A stretch of DNA of 64,000 nt from Acidobacteria bacterium Ga0077553 (GCA_001464575.1 LNFE01000200.1:1-64000); one strand, 5' to 3'; counted from the first letter of the stretch, positions 1-10,014 are shown. Program-made: numbers and translations. Notes: generated by a model not told the origin, from the letters alone.

Positions 1-484
1 CTGGGGTTGGGGAGCGTGACGGCGGCGGCGGTGCTGCTGGCGTACGGCGGATGGGTGGTGGAGCGGGTGTTCGGGCCGGGCTACGGCCGGGTGGCGGAGT
101 TGCTGCCGAGCGGCGTGGCGAGGCTATTGGCGGTGGCCTGCGATTTGCGGAAGGATTCCGTGGTGGGGGCGGCGCTGTAGGTGGGGGTGTTCGTGGCGGC
201 GGGGGCGATGGTGGTGCCGGTGATCGGTAGCGTAGGCGCGGCGTGGGTGGTGACGGGGGCGAGGGGTGGTGGGCCACCGGATACGGCCTTGGCTGACGGT
301 GGTGGGGGCGGGGCTGGTGCTCGGGCCGGTGGTGCAGCTCGGTTGGTGGGGCTTTCCGGTGTTTGTGGGTTTGTACTGCTCGGTCCTGCTGGCGGTGGGG
401 GTGGTGCGGAAGGAGGAGTTGCGGCCGCTATGGGACGGGCTACGCGGCGGCAGCTCGTCCCCGGCGGATTCGGTTACGCGATGA
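1..484 (+). pseudogene. Decayed 3' end of a polytopic membrane protein, flippase-like
   Basis: The frame open at base 1 reads a hydrophobic membrane segment with a 'VFGPGYG' loop like those in polysaccharide flippases (MATE/MOP superfamily), and stops at a TAG (178-180). The same frame continues directly after the stop with more membrane-like sequence ('VVPVIGSVGAAWVV', about 214-255). The plausible C-terminus then lies one frame over (about 266-484), ending in a hydrophobic helix and the basic tail 'VVRKEELRPLWDGLRG'. One in-frame stop plus one frame change suggests a pseudogene or two sequence errors. Codon third positions are G/C-rich in these frames, as in real genes here. It overlaps the convergent DUF1501 gene by 11 bases. 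The family call is tentative because the N-terminus lies outside the window. Confidence 0.5.
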
Positions 485-2000
485 TCGAGTGGATGACTTC
501 GCCGGCAACGTCGGTGAGCCGGAAGTCGCGGCCGCTGTAGCGGTAGGTGAGTTTGGTGTGGTCGATGCCCATCAGGTGAAGGATGGTGGCATGGATGTCA
601 TGCACGTGCACCGGCTTTTCGACGGCCTTGAAGCCGAAGTCGTCGGTGGCACCATGGATCGTACCGCCCTTGATTGCTCCACCAGCAAGCCACATGGTGA
701 AGCCATGCGGATTGTGGTCGCGACCCTTCTTCAGCTGGCCGCCGCCGCCGCCGACTTCACGCACCGGGGTGCGGCCGAACTCGGAGCCGCAAACGACAAG
801 CGTGTCCTTCCACAGGCCGCGGGACTTGAGGTCCTTAATCACGGCAGCAAATGGCTGGTCGGAATTCTTGGCATTGACCTTGTGGGCCATGATGTCGCCG
901 TGCGCATCCCAGGGGTCGCCCTTGGCGTAGTAGACCTGCACCATGCGGACGCCCTTTTCGACCAGGCGCACCGCCGTGAGCGCACCGCGAGCAGTGCTGC
1001 CCGGACCGTAGAGCTTCTGCGTGGCTTCCGATTCCTTGCGGATATCAAACACTTGCGGGGCCTCAGTCTGCATCCGGAAGGCGGTTTCCATCGACTTGAG
1101 CGTGGCTTCCACTTGCGGATCGCCACCCTCACGCTGCAGACGCATCTTCTCGATCTTCTGGAGCAGATCGAGCTCGCGGCGCTGTTCGGTGAGTTCGAAC
1201 TTCGGGTTGTTGACGTAGCTGATGAGCTTCTTCGGGTCGAAGCTCTTTTCCACCTCAACCTTCTTCGGGATCTCCTTGCCGTCCTTATCCTTCATCGGCA
1301 TCTCCATCGGCGGCGCTTCGCCTTCGGGGGTGTTGACCTTTGAAGAGATAAATGTGCCCTGGTTGACGGGCGGGAGGAAGCCGTTGCTCCACAGAGGTGG
1401 GCCGACGGTGGTGGGCACGTCCGGGCAAAGAACGACGTAGCCGGGGAGGTTCTGATTCTCGGTGCCGAGACCGTAGGTCATCCAGGCGCCGAGAGAGGGA
1501 CGGCCGGCCTGGTTGGCGCCGGTGTTCATCATGAGGCACGACGGCTCGTGGTTGGGGATCTCCGTATGTACGGAACGAACCCAAGCGATATCGTCGGCGA
1601 CCTCGCCGAGGTGCGGCCACAGTTCGGAGATGTCCATGCCGCTCTGGCCGTACTTCTTGAACTTGAAGGGGGAACGCATCAGAGCGCCGGTGCCGCGTTC
1701 CGTCTTGATCTGCACGCCGGGCAGCGGCTTCCCGTCGTACTTGTCGAGCATCGGCTTCGGGTCGAAGCTATCGATGGTAGACAAGCCGCCATTCATGAAC
1801 AGAAAGATTACGCGCTTGACGCGCTGCGGGTGGTCGAGCGTGGCGGCGCCCATGGGGCGGCCGGCCCCATCGACGAGACCTTCGGCGCGGGCGACCGACT
1901 GATTCACCAGACTTGCGAACGCCATCATGCCGAAGCCATTGCCGATACGGCGCAACGCTTCGCGGCGAGTGGAGGGATTAGAGGACTTGTGAAAAGACAT
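474..2000 (-). CDS. DUF1501 family secreted protein
   Basis: A 508-residue protein of the DUF1501 family, which belongs to the alkaline phosphatase/sulfatase-like superfamily and has no settled function. The N-terminus carries a twin-arginine-type signal ('TRREALRRIG' followed by a hydrophobic stretch and AxA near residue 40). Family hallmarks include 'FLFMNGGLSTIDSFDPK', a 'WDAHGD' motif, 'SEFGRTP' and the C-terminal 'GRDHNPHGFTMWLAGG'. It starts 14 bases after the PSD1 gene stop, behind a purine-rich GAGAGAGA stretch. DUF1501 and PSD1 genes are habitually paired in Planctomycetes and Acidobacteria, so the two products probably act together in the periplasm or at the surface. Confidence 0.93.
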   Translation of the reverse strand: MSFHKSSNPSTRREALRRIGNGFGMMAFASLVNQSVARAEGLVDGAGRPMGAATLDHPQRVKRVIFLFMNGGLSTIDSFDPKPMLDKYDGKPLPGVQIKTERGTGALMRSPFKFKKYGQSGMDISELWPHLGEVADDIAWVRSVHTEIPNHEPSCLMMNTGANQAGRPSLGAWMTYGLGTENQNLPGYVVLCPDVPTTVGPPLWSNGFLPPVNQGTFISSKVNTPEGEAPPMEMPMKDKDGKEIPKKVEVEKSFDPKKLISYVNNPKFELTEQRRELDLLQKIEKMRLQREGGDPQVEATLKSMETAFRMQTEAPQVFDIRKESEATQKLYGPGSTARGALTAVRLVEKGVRMVQVYYAKGDPWDAHGDIMAHKVNAKNSDQPFAAVIKDLKSRGLWKDTLVVCGSEFGRTPVREVGGGGGQLKKGRDHNPHGFTMWLAGGAIKGGTIHGATDDFGFKAVEKPVHVHDIHATILHLMGIDHTKLTYRYSGRDFRLTDVAGEVIHSIIA

Positions 2001-2014
2001 GTTTCTCTCTCTCG

Positions 2015-5000
2015 TTAGTTGATGAACAGGAACTCGCTAGAGCTGAGCAATACTTTCGCGTACCGGCCCCACACGGTGGGTTCGTACTTCACGGCCGGCG
2101 GTGCAGCTCCACCGGGCCCGCGACGGCCCATTCCACCCATCATGCCCATGCCACCAAAATCGGCGGGAGGCGCGTCGGCGGCAGCCTCGGAGGCCGCGGG
2201 CTTCGGCTCTTCCGGCATACCCTTGTCGGGCATGGGTTTGTCGGCCTCGTCGACGGCGGGTTTGCTGGCGGCGCCGGAGGCTTCCGGACGACGGCCACGG
2301 CCGGGACCGCGGGGCGTATCGGCGGGCGCCTTCTTCTTGCCTTCCTCGTACTCGAGCATCGGCTCGGTCTTCAGATATTCGAGACCGAGGCTGATCTCTT
2401 CCGGGGTGGCCTCGCGGCCATAAACAATCTGGTGCAGCTTCTTGATCCGCGCAGTGTTGTTCGGCTCGGCGGCAACCCGTTCGACCAAGGCCTCGGCCTG
2501 AACCTGCATGAAGTCGCTGTTCATCAGGAAGAGGCGCTGCGTGGGCACGGTGGTGACGAACCGCTTCTCGGCGCTGATCAGCGGCGTCGGGAAGTCGAAC
2601 AGTGAAAGATACTCGTCCAGCTTGTAGCGGCTGACCTTACCGTACACCGTGCGGCGCGTCACGGCCGGGGTCAGTTCCACCGACGGCCCGCCGATGGCTT
2701 TATCGAGCTTGCCCGAAACCTGCAGAACCGAGTCCCGGATCTGCTCGGCATCGAGACGCTTCTTGTCGGCGCGCCAATACAGGCGGTTGCCGGAATCCTT
2801 CGCGAGAGCAACCGGATCGTTCTCGGTCGAGAGCTGGTACACCGAGCTCAGCATGATATCGCGGTGCAGCTTCTTGACGGACATGCCGTTCTTAACGAAG
2901 TTTGCCGCAAGGTACTCGAGGAGTTCGGGGTTCGTGGGCCGTTCGCCGGTCATACCAAAGTTGCTCGGCGAGTCGACGATTCCGGTGCCGAAGTGACCCT
3001 TCCAGACGCGGTTGACGAACACGCGCATGGCGATGGGCTGCTTGATGATCTCTTCCGCCAGTTCGAGGCGTCCGCTACCTTTCGAGAACGGCTTCGGGTT
3101 ATCCGGGCTCAGAATGCTCAGGAAGTGGCGGGGGACCTCTTCTTTGAGATCGAAGGGATCGCCGCGGAACGCGAGCTGAATGTTCTGCGCTTTTTCAGCG
3201 TCCTTGACGCCGTGGATATAAGGGAAGCCGGGTTCGAGCTTCTTGCGCGCCGCTTCAATGTCCTTGCGGATGGCGGCGATCTGCGCCTGGGTTTCCGAAC
3301 CGGAGCGCGATTCGAGGCCCCAGCCACGGAAGGCGAGCACGCCGGGCTTGCCGCCGCGCATGCCCATGGCCAGCATGGCGTTGGGGTCATCGTTGTCGCT
3401 CAACATGCGCTGGAAGATTTCGGTCCAGAAGCTGGTATCGGCTTCGGGCATCTGCAGCAGGGTGAGGTTACAGCCGGGGCAGAAGTCGTCGTTGGTGACG
3501 AAGTTGCTCGGCTTGTTGGTCCGCTTCTTTCGCTTGGTCCCTTCGATGGCCTTGGCCTGGATGACTTTGTTCTGTTCGTCGATGTCGTAGCGCGTGAGCA
3601 TCACGGCGACGACCTCTTCCTGGAACTTCTCTGCCAGCCGCTTGGCTTCCGCCGCCGTGCTGGTCTTTTTCTTCATCATGGCCTGCCAAGCTTCTTTGTT
3701 CTTGTACTTGTCCGTCGACTTCTCCATGTAGGAGATCCAACGGTCGAGTACTTCGTAATCGAGCTTGCAGGCGTCGACGACGGTCGACTTATCCTTCTTT
3801 TGGGGACCGGCGACCTCCCAGACTCCCTGCAGGTAATTCGCCGTTTCAAAGGCCAACGCCTTTGAAAGCTGGGCCGAAACATTCTGCTGGATTTCGCCGA
3901 GCATCTTCTGCTTCAGGTCGATGTGCTCTTCAATCTGCTGGAACTCTTCGAGCGTCTTCTTGGGAACAAGGGGGTACTCCTCGTAGATCGTGTTGTAGAA
4001 GACGCCGGCGAGAGCGTAGTAGTCGGCGGCGGAGATCGGATCGTACTTATGATCGTGGCAGCGGGCGCAGGCGACCGTTAGGCCGAGGAAGCCGCGGCTA
4101 ACCACATCAACGCGGTCGTGGCGTTCGTCGGCGCGGGTGACTTCGGTGGAGCCGTTGTCGTAATACCAGGGGCCGAGGCCGAGGAAGCCGGTGCCCGGGA
4201 GGGTCTTGTGGCGAACTTTAGGGTCGAGGAGGTCGCCAGCGAGCTGCGCCTTGACGAACTCGTCGTAGGGCATGTCGTCCTGGAAGGCCTGAATCACCCA
4301 GTCGCGGTAGTTGAACGCGTTGGGATAAGGATTATGGCCGCGGCGCATGGGATCGAGGCTGCGGTAGTCGTCTTCTCCGTAACGGGCGACGTCGAGCCAG
4401 AAACGGCCCCAGCGTTCTCCGTAGTGGGGGGAAGCGAGGAGCCGATCGACCACCTTGGCGAACGCATTGGGAGAGGCATCTTTCTCAAAGGCCTGAATCT
4501 CTTCAAAGGTCGGCGGAAGGCCGGTGAGATCGAGGGTGGCGCGGCGGAGCAGGTCGCGCTTCGAGGCAGGGCGAACCGGCTTGATGCCTTCCTTATCAAG
4601 GCGCGCGGCGATGAACCGGTCAATCGGCGTCTGGCCCCACTTGGCGGCCGGGATCGCGGGCTCTTTCAGAGGCTGGAGCGACCAGAACTGGCGCGCTTCC
4701 GGGCGGATGACATACTTGCCACCGGCGGCGGTCTTCACTTCCTCCTGCACCTTCGCAGTGGCGGGCCATTTGGCGCCGGCCTTCACCCAGGACTCGAGAA
4801 TCTGAATCTCGTCGTCCGTCAGCTTGTTGCCCATGGGCATCTTATAGCTGGGGTCGGCGTGACGAACGGCGATGAGCAGGGGGCTCTTATCGGCGAGCCC
4901 CTCGCCGCTGTCCAAACGAAGGCCGCCGAGAGCGGACTGTGTGTGGCAGCCGAAACAGTTCTTGGCCAGGAGCGGTCGGACCTTGTTTTCAAAGAATTCG

Positions 5001-5071
5001 GGGGAATTCGGGCCCTGCGCAAAAACGGCGGAGCCGGCCAAACAAGAGAGCAGAACTAGACTGTAGCGCAT
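2015..5071 (-). CDS. PSD1 (DUF1549/DUF1553) cytochrome-type secreted protein
   Basis: A 1018-residue exported protein. A signal peptide (residues 1-19) precedes a planctomycete-type cytochrome C domain with one CxxCH haem site (C39, C42, H43). DUF1549 follows ('VACARCHDHKYDPIS', which could hold a second haem), then DUF1553 ('VFVNRVWKGHFGTGIV', 'GERPTNPELLEYLA'). A Cys pair 'FCPGCN' lies in the middle. The last 19 residues are the usual family C-terminus, but before them is a Pro/Ala/Gly/Met-rich stretch of roughly 85 residues (about 2090-2345) that I do not recognise as part of the family. The start has AGGA four bases upstream. The substrate of PSD1 proteins is unknown. Confidence 0.93.
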   Translation of the reverse strand: MRYSLVLLSCLAGSAVFAQGPNSPEFFENKVRPLLAKNCFGCHTQSALGGLRLDSGEGLADKSPLLIAVRHADPSYKMPMGNKLTDDEIQILESWVKAGAKWPATAKVQEEVKTAAGGKYVIRPEARQFWSLQPLKEPAIPAAKWGQTPIDRFIAARLDKEGIKPVRPASKRDLLRRATLDLTGLPPTFEEIQAFEKDASPNAFAKVVDRLLASPHYGERWGRFWLDVARYGEDDYRSLDPMRRGHNPYPNAFNYRDWVIQAFQDDMPYDEFVKAQLAGDLLDPKVRHKTLPGTGFLGLGPWYYDNGSTEVTRADERHDRVDVVSRGFLGLTVACARCHDHKYDPISAADYYALAGVFYNTIYEEYPLVPKKTLEEFQQIEEHIDLKQKMLGEIQQNVSAQLSKALAFETANYLQGVWEVAGPQKKDKSTVVDACKLDYEVLDRWISYMEKSTDKYKNKEAWQAMMKKKTSTAAEAKRLAEKFQEEVVAVMLTRYDIDEQNKVIQAKAIEGTKRKKRTNKPSNFVTNDDFCPGCNLTLLQMPEADTSFWTEIFQRMLSDNDDPNAMLAMGMRGGKPGVLAFRGWGLESRSGSETQAQIAAIRKDIEAARKKLEPGFPYIHGVKDAEKAQNIQLAFRGDPFDLKEEVPRHFLSILSPDNPKPFSKGSGRLELAEEIIKQPIAMRVFVNRVWKGHFGTGIVDSPSNFGMTGERPTNPELLEYLAANFVKNGMSVKKLHRDIMLSSVYQLSTENDPVALAKDSGNRLYWRADKKRLDAEQIRDSVLQVSGKLDKAIGGPSVELTPAVTRRTVYGKVSRYKLDEYLSLFDFPTPLISAEKRFVTTVPTQRLFLMNSDFMQVQAEALVERVAAEPNNTARIKKLHQIVYGREATPEEISLGLEYLKTEPMLEYEEGKKKAPADTPRGPGRGRRPEASGAASKPAVDEADKPMPDKGMPEEPKPAASEAAADAPPADFGGMGMMGGMGRRGPGGAAPPAVKYEPTVWGRYAKVLLSSSEFLFIN

Positions 5072-5175
5072 GGAATCCTGACGTTGGAGGTGAATACAGA
5101 ACAGGGTTCCGAACGGGGGACCCGGGAGCGTGGCTACAGAGCCAATAGATACGACGTGGCTAAACCTAGTATAAG

Positions 5176-6183
5176 TTACTCAGGGAGGGTCGCCGCAATC
5201 CGTTTCGGATCAAAACGTTTTAAAGTCTTTTTGTTTTGATCGAACAGCCAAACAGCGGTGGCGCCGGTGTAGAGATCGCCATGGCCGACGCCGGCAAACT
5301 GCTGGATCACCTTGTCGGTCGTTGGATTGATGCGGGTGATCGGGAAGCCGGATGCAGAAACCCAGATGGAACCTTCGCCGAAGGCGATGGAGCCATCGGC
5401 GTTGGGAATGCCGGTTTCAATGGTAGCGCTGACTTTGTTCGTCTTGGGGTCGATGCGAACCACCTTGCCTTCCTTGCGAGAGAGCACCCAAAGGGTTCCT
5501 TCGCCGAAGGCCTGCGCGACGGGTTCGACCACTTCAATGCGCTGCGTGACGAGGTTGGTTTTGGGATCGATGCGGAGAACCCGGCCTTCGGCGGGGCAGG
5601 TGACCCACAGCGCGGTTTCGGCAAACTGCAGCGTGGTGCAGTTGGCCGGCAGGCGCAATTCGCTTACGATAGCGTTCTGTTCCGGATCGATGCGCGAGAG
5701 CGTGGTTTTGTCGTCCGAGAGCAACCAGACGCTATCGGGGTTGGCGGCGACGGCGCGCTTGGCGGTACCGGTGCCGGTGGCGATAGTAGCCGTGACCTTG
5801 CCGGAGCGGGGATCGAGCCGGACGAGCGTCTGGTCCCCGCAGTTGGGAACCCAATGCGAGCGGAAGGCGTTGACCAAGCCTCCGCAGGGAGCTTTCAGTC
5901 CGGTCCAGGGGTCGTTCAGCTTGTTGGCCTTGGTGTCGAGACGGGTCATGCCGTTTTCGGGTCCATTCGGCAGAAAGGCCATGTCCGCGAAGAACATGGC
6001 GTTGGGTGCGCCGGAGACCGGAATTTCGGCCTCCGACTTCAGGTTGACGAACGGGATCTGGATACCGGGGGTCTTGATGCCGGCCGCCGGAGGGGGCGGA
6101 AGAGCCCCCTTCTTGTTGGGCTTCTGCGCCTCGGCCTGGAGCAGGCCGAAGGCGAAGAAGCAGAGGTAAGCAACTGGTTTCAT
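5176..6183 (-). CDS. Secreted beta-propeller, YncE/streptogramin-lyase-like
   Basis: A 335-residue protein with a signal peptide ('LCFFAFGLLQAEAQ') and repeated blades containing 'RIDPKTNKV' and 'RLDPRSGKV' followed by a 'SVWL/TLWV' strand. This is the pattern of YVTN/Vgb-type seven-bladed propellers. Such proteins range from true lyases to binding scaffolds and I see no residues that prove catalysis. It starts six bases after the TonB receptor stop, so the two are almost certainly cotranscribed. A role as a periplasmic binding partner of the receptor is inference. Confidence 0.8.
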   Translation of the reverse strand: MKPVAYLCFFAFGLLQAEAQKPNKKGALPPPPAAGIKTPGIQIPFVNLKSEAEIPVSGAPNAMFFADMAFLPNGPENGMTRLDTKANKLNDPWTGLKAPCGGLVNAFRSHWVPNCGDQTLVRLDPRSGKVTATIATGTGTAKRAVAANPDSVWLLSDDKTTLSRIDPEQNAIVSELRLPANCTTLQFAETALWVTCPAEGRVLRIDPKTNLVTQRIEVVEPVAQAFGEGTLWVLSRKEGKVVRIDPKTNKVSATIETGIPNADGSIAFGEGSIWVSASGFPITRINPTTDKVIQQFAGVGHGDLYTGATAVWLFDQNKKTLKRFDPKRIAATLPE

Positions 6184-6189
6184 GGTTGA

Positions 6190-9100
6190 TTAGAACTCGT
6201 AACGGAGAGCGAACTGGATGACGCGAGCAGCAACGCTGGTGGAGGTGATCTGCCCGAAGTTGCCAGGGTTGGCAAGGGTCCGGGTGGGATCGCCCCAGTT
6301 CACATTGTTGAACGCGTTGAATGCTTCGGCGCGGACCTGGATCCGGTGGCCTTCAAAGGGCAACGGGAAGTACTTGCCGAGGGACATGTCGGTATTGAAC
6401 AGCGGAGCGCCGCGGAGGATGTTCCGGGTGCCGACGCGGCCGGGGTACTGGCCGATGAAGGCGTTGACGGCGTTGGTATTGCGGAAGATGCTCGGGTTGC
6501 CATTCTGGTCGAAGCCGGGCCCTGATTCGGGGAACGTGGCGCCGGGTTTGATGATGGCGATGGAGCTGCTGAGGTAGTTGGTCGGGTAGATGCCGCCGGT
6601 GGAAATGTTCAGCGGGAGGCCGGAGCGGTACCGGGTAAGCGCCGTAACCTGCCAGCCGCCGACGAACTGGTTGACCCAGCCGGGGGCGGAGTTCAGGAAC
6701 GTCTTGCCTTTGCCGAAGGGGAGTTCGACGACGGTATTCGCCGTGATGTTGTGGCGGATATCAAAGTCGGAGGAGGCGTAGGAGGCGCGCGGGTCGAACG
6801 AGTTCTGGATGATCGCGCCGCCGTTGCCGGCTCCGGATTCAGCCGCCGAGACGATGTCGAGCGAGTGAGATAGGGTGTAGTTGAAGTCGAAGCCCCAACC
6901 GTTGGTGACGGGGCGGCGGAAGACGAGCTGGCCGCCGTGGTAGCTGGCGTTGGCGGCGTTGACCCAGGCGCGGAGGCCGGCGTTCTGGAGGGCGAAGAAG
7001 GTGTTGCAGCCCGTGACGGAGATGCAGGTGCCATCGGGGCGGCGTTCGCGATCCATATCGTTCAGCGTATCGAGGTCGCTGCCGGCGTAGGTGCTGTAGT
7101 TGGTGAAGAAGTAGTTGGCGGTAGCCGAGCCAGGGAAGGTGCGGTTGGCCGCGCCGGGGAACATATTCTCAAAGAAGGGCACGGTGCCGAGGATGGCCGG
7201 GTTGGCGCGGACCTGGGCGGGGGTGATGCCGGCTTCGAAACGATCGCGCAGGATGCCGGAGGCTTCGGCCCAGGTGGTGCCGGAGCGGGGATCGCGGAAC
7301 TCGGTAAGCGGCTGGAAGAAGTCCTGCTGCACGAGGCCCTTGCTGGAGAGGCGGCCGACGTAGCCGACTTCCAGCATCATCTTGCCGGGGAGGTTGCGGG
7401 CGTAGGTCATGTTGAGCAGCACCGAGTAGGGCGCGACCAGATCGGAGGAGACCCCGGTGAAGGAGCCGAAGCCGCCGACGATGGTGGGCGGGGTGAACGG
7501 CAGGCCGGCGGGCGGCGGGGGCGGCAGGGCGGGTAGGCCGGCGCCATTAAAACGGAACGAATCCGAGAAGTTGGTGTTGCGAGGCTGGGTGACCTGGCTC
7601 GCGAGGCCGGGCGAACCGGACTGGTCGAAGTTGACGATCATGTCCGAGCCGTAGCGATCGTAGAGCATCGAGGCGCCGAAGCGGATGACACTTCCCTTCC
7701 CGAAGAGCTTGCCGGCGGTGCCGTTGAACTCGGGGGCCCAGGCGACGTTCATGCGGGGGGCGAAGTTGTTCTTGTCGTAGCCGAACCAGCCGGCGCCGTT
7801 GTTGCGCGGGCCGCCGGGCGCGAAGGTGAGGCGGGCGGTTGGGAGGGCGTGGCCGGGAATGCCGAGGGCCGATCCGCCGACGCGATCCGCCCAGAGATTC
7901 TGCAACGGCACCGTGGGGACCACCTGCACGCCGTTGACTTCGTAAGGCGGGGTGAAAATGGAGTAGCGGAGGCCGTATGTGAGGGTGAGATCACGACGCA
8001 CCTTATAGGTGTCCTGGATGTAGAAGTCGAGTTCCCGCGTGGCGAAGCCGCGATCAATCGACTGACCGAGCGGAACGGCCTGGCCGTCGATGCCAAAGTT
8101 ATAGGTGCCGCTGTACTGGTTGATGACGCCGAAGAGGTTGCCGTAAGCGTTCACCACCTGAAGGGCTTCCGTGATGGCGAGGGCAGAGTTGCCGCTGCGC
8201 TGACGGATATAAGCGTTCACCGAGTCCTGCATGTCGGCGCCGAGGCCGCGCAGGGTGTTGCGGCTGAAGGAGTAGGTGGGGAAGGCGGTAGCGAAGGAGT
8301 TGCGATCGTTCTGGATGAAGCGGAAGTTCACGCCGTACTGCAGGGTGTGCTTACCCTTGGTCCAGGTCTGGTCGTTGACGAAGTTGGCCGTGGGGATGAA
8401 GCGGCCGAAGCCGCGGGTGAAGTTCTCGATGCTGCTGATACCGCCGAAGGAGAGGCCCGGGTTTCCATTGCCGGACTGGGCGATGCCGAGGCGGGTGTAG
8501 CCGAAGGTGAAGACGTTGACGAGGCTGGGCGAGAGCACGGCCGTGTAGCGCGCCGACAGGCCCTTCGAGTTATCGAGGTTCTTGGCGGCAGCGTCCTGGC
8601 CGGGGAACTGGGCGAGCACCTGATCGCGGGCGTTGTCGCCGAGGGTGCCGCGGAGCATCAGGGTGTGACGGGCTTCCTTATCAAGGTTGAAGTCCATCTT
8701 GGCGACGTAGGCGCGGTCGTTGCGGGTGAGCGGGGCGTTGAAGCGATAGCCGCCGAAGTTGAGACCGCGGTCGCCACCGGCCTGGAGGTCGTTGGGCGAA
8801 GGATACGACTTGAGCAGCGTCAGCATGGCGGGGGAGATGCCAATGCCGAGCGGGTCGACGGCGCGGCCTTCAGCCGGGGTGAGAGTCTGGATGCCGCCGG
8901 AGTTGGTGCGGAAGGTGACGATGCCTTCCTTGAGGGAATCCGTGGGAACCGTACGGAGCTGGGCGGAAGCAGAGCGGTCTTTCCGCTCTTCCCAGTTCAC
9001 GAAGAAGAAGGCGCGATCGCGGATGATGCGGCCGCCGAAGGAAGCGCCGAACTGGTTGCGGATCAGATTCTCGCGCTTCAAGCCGGAACGGTTGGAAAAC

Positions 9101-9858
9101 CAATCGTTGGCGGCGGTGGACTTGTTGCGGTGGAACTCATAGAGCGAACCATGCCACTGGTTGGAGCCGGACTTGGTGACGAGAGAGACCTGACCGCCGG
9201 AGGAGCGGCCCTGGTCGGCGCCCTGACCGGCGATGGTGACGCGGAACTCCTGGACGGAGTCGAGAGGGACGGGGAGGGCGGCGAAGAAGCCGCGATCGGT
9301 AGCATTGGTACCGGCGGACTGATTGTCGTTGACGTCGACCCCGTCGAGGGTGATGTTGTTCTGGTCGCGGCGGGCGCCGATGACTTCGCCGGTGGCGGTG
9401 ACGCCGGGCTGGAGGCTCAACAGTTCCACAACATTGCGGGTCTGGAGCGGGAGTTGGCGGACCTGGGTTTCAGTGAATGCGTTGCCGATGGTAGCGTTCT
9501 GCGTGTTGACGACGGCCGACTCGCCCATCACGTTGATGGTTTCCGTCACCTGTCCAACTTCGAGTTGCACGTTGATGGTGAGGGGAACGTTTACTTGCAG
9601 ACGCACCTGCTGCGTCGAGGTGCGGAAACCGGGCATCTGGGTTTCGAGCGTGTAGTTGCCCGGAGGAATCGAGGTGAATACGTAGTCACCGGTCGCGCTA
9701 CTGACGGTCTTGCGAGGCGTCGAGGTGTCGACATTGGTCAACGAGACAACCGCTCCTGCGATGACGCCAGATTGATTGTCCCGGATCACGCCAGAGAGTG
9801 AACTGGTCTGCGCGAGAAGGGGTAAACATAGCCCCAAGCCCAACAAAATACGATGCAT
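6190..9858 (-). CDS. Oar-type TonB-dependent receptor with carboxypeptidase-regulatory domain
   Basis: About 1222 residues. The chosen ATG at 9858 has GGAG eight bases upstream and begins a clean signal peptide ('MHRILLGLGLCLPLLAQ'). A longer open frame to 9936 lacks both. After the signal comes a carboxypeptidase-regulatory-like Ig domain ('SLSGVIRDNQSGVIAGAVV'), then a plug ('QLPLQTRNVVELLSLQPGV', 'ITLDGVDVNDNQ') and a long outer-membrane beta-barrel ending in the aromatic 'IQFALRYEF', the usual sorting signal. This Oar-like architecture is abundant in Acidobacteria, where it is thought to import large or glycan substrates. The substrate cannot be read from the sequence. It heads the unit that continues into the propeller gene. 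Confidence 0.93.
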   Translation of the reverse strand: MHRILLGLGLCLPLLAQTSSLSGVIRDNQSGVIAGAVVSLTNVDTSTPRKTVSSATGDYVFTSIPPGNYTLETQMPGFRTSTQQVRLQVNVPLTINVQLEVGQVTETINVMGESAVVNTQNATIGNAFTETQVRQLPLQTRNVVELLSLQPGVTATGEVIGARRDQNNITLDGVDVNDNQSAGTNATDRGFFAALPVPLDSVQEFRVTIAGQGADQGRSSGGQVSLVTKSGSNQWHGSLYEFHRNKSTAANDWFSNRSGLKRENLIRNQFGASFGGRIIRDRAFFFVNWEERKDRSASAQLRTVPTDSLKEGIVTFRTNSGGIQTLTPAEGRAVDPLGIGISPAMLTLLKSYPSPNDLQAGGDRGLNFGGYRFNAPLTRNDRAYVAKMDFNLDKEARHTLMLRGTLGDNARDQVLAQFPGQDAAAKNLDNSKGLSARYTAVLSPSLVNVFTFGYTRLGIAQSGNGNPGLSFGGISSIENFTRGFGRFIPTANFVNDQTWTKGKHTLQYGVNFRFIQNDRNSFATAFPTYSFSRNTLRGLGADMQDSVNAYIRQRSGNSALAITEALQVVNAYGNLFGVINQYSGTYNFGIDGQAVPLGQSIDRGFATRELDFYIQDTYKVRRDLTLTYGLRYSIFTPPYEVNGVQVVPTVPLQNLWADRVGGSALGIPGHALPTARLTFAPGGPRNNGAGWFGYDKNNFAPRMNVAWAPEFNGTAGKLFGKGSVIRFGASMLYDRYGSDMIVNFDQSGSPGLASQVTQPRNTNFSDSFRFNGAGLPALPPPPPAGLPFTPPTIVGGFGSFTGVSSDLVAPYSVLLNMTYARNLPGKMMLEVGYVGRLSSKGLVQQDFFQPLTEFRDPRSGTTWAEASGILRDRFEAGITPAQVRANPAILGTVPFFENMFPGAANRTFPGSATANYFFTNYSTYAGSDLDTLNDMDRERRPDGTCISVTGCNTFFALQNAGLRAWVNAANASYHGGQLVFRRPVTNGWGFDFNYTLSHSLDIVSAAESGAGNGGAIIQNSFDPRASYASSDFDIRHNITANTVVELPFGKGKTFLNSAPGWVNQFVGGWQVTALTRYRSGLPLNISTGGIYPTNYLSSSIAIIKPGATFPESGPGFDQNGNPSIFRNTNAVNAFIGQYPGRVGTRNILRGAPLFNTDMSLGKYFPLPFEGHRIQVRAEAFNAFNNVNWGDPTRTLANPGNFGQITSTSVAARVIQFALRYEF

Positions 9859-10014
9859 GACGGATGCTCCAAGAAATAGGATGAGTCGCTCCGTCGTGGG
9901 AGAGGTGCCTGCGTAGGCTAAACCCGGCAAAGGCATGGCGTGGACCTTTACTGAGTGAAGCTTAAGGATAGGAAACGCGTTACGAGAGTGTCAAATAAAA
10001 AGGCTCTATGGCCC

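Noticed and set aside
7849-9801. 650-residue plus-strand open frame opposite the TonB receptor
   Set aside because: Shadow of a GC-rich gene. Composition is Gly/Val/Glu-biased with no domain, while the minus strand encodes a clear receptor.
9859-9960. Possible riboswitch or structured leader before the TonB receptor
   Set aside because: I looked for cobalamin, TPP or SAM box features and found no convincing conserved motif.
9975-10014. Possible terminator after the D-threonine-aldolase-like gene (GGC...GCC followed by T run on the minus strand)
   Set aside because: The stem is only three base pairs, too weak to call.
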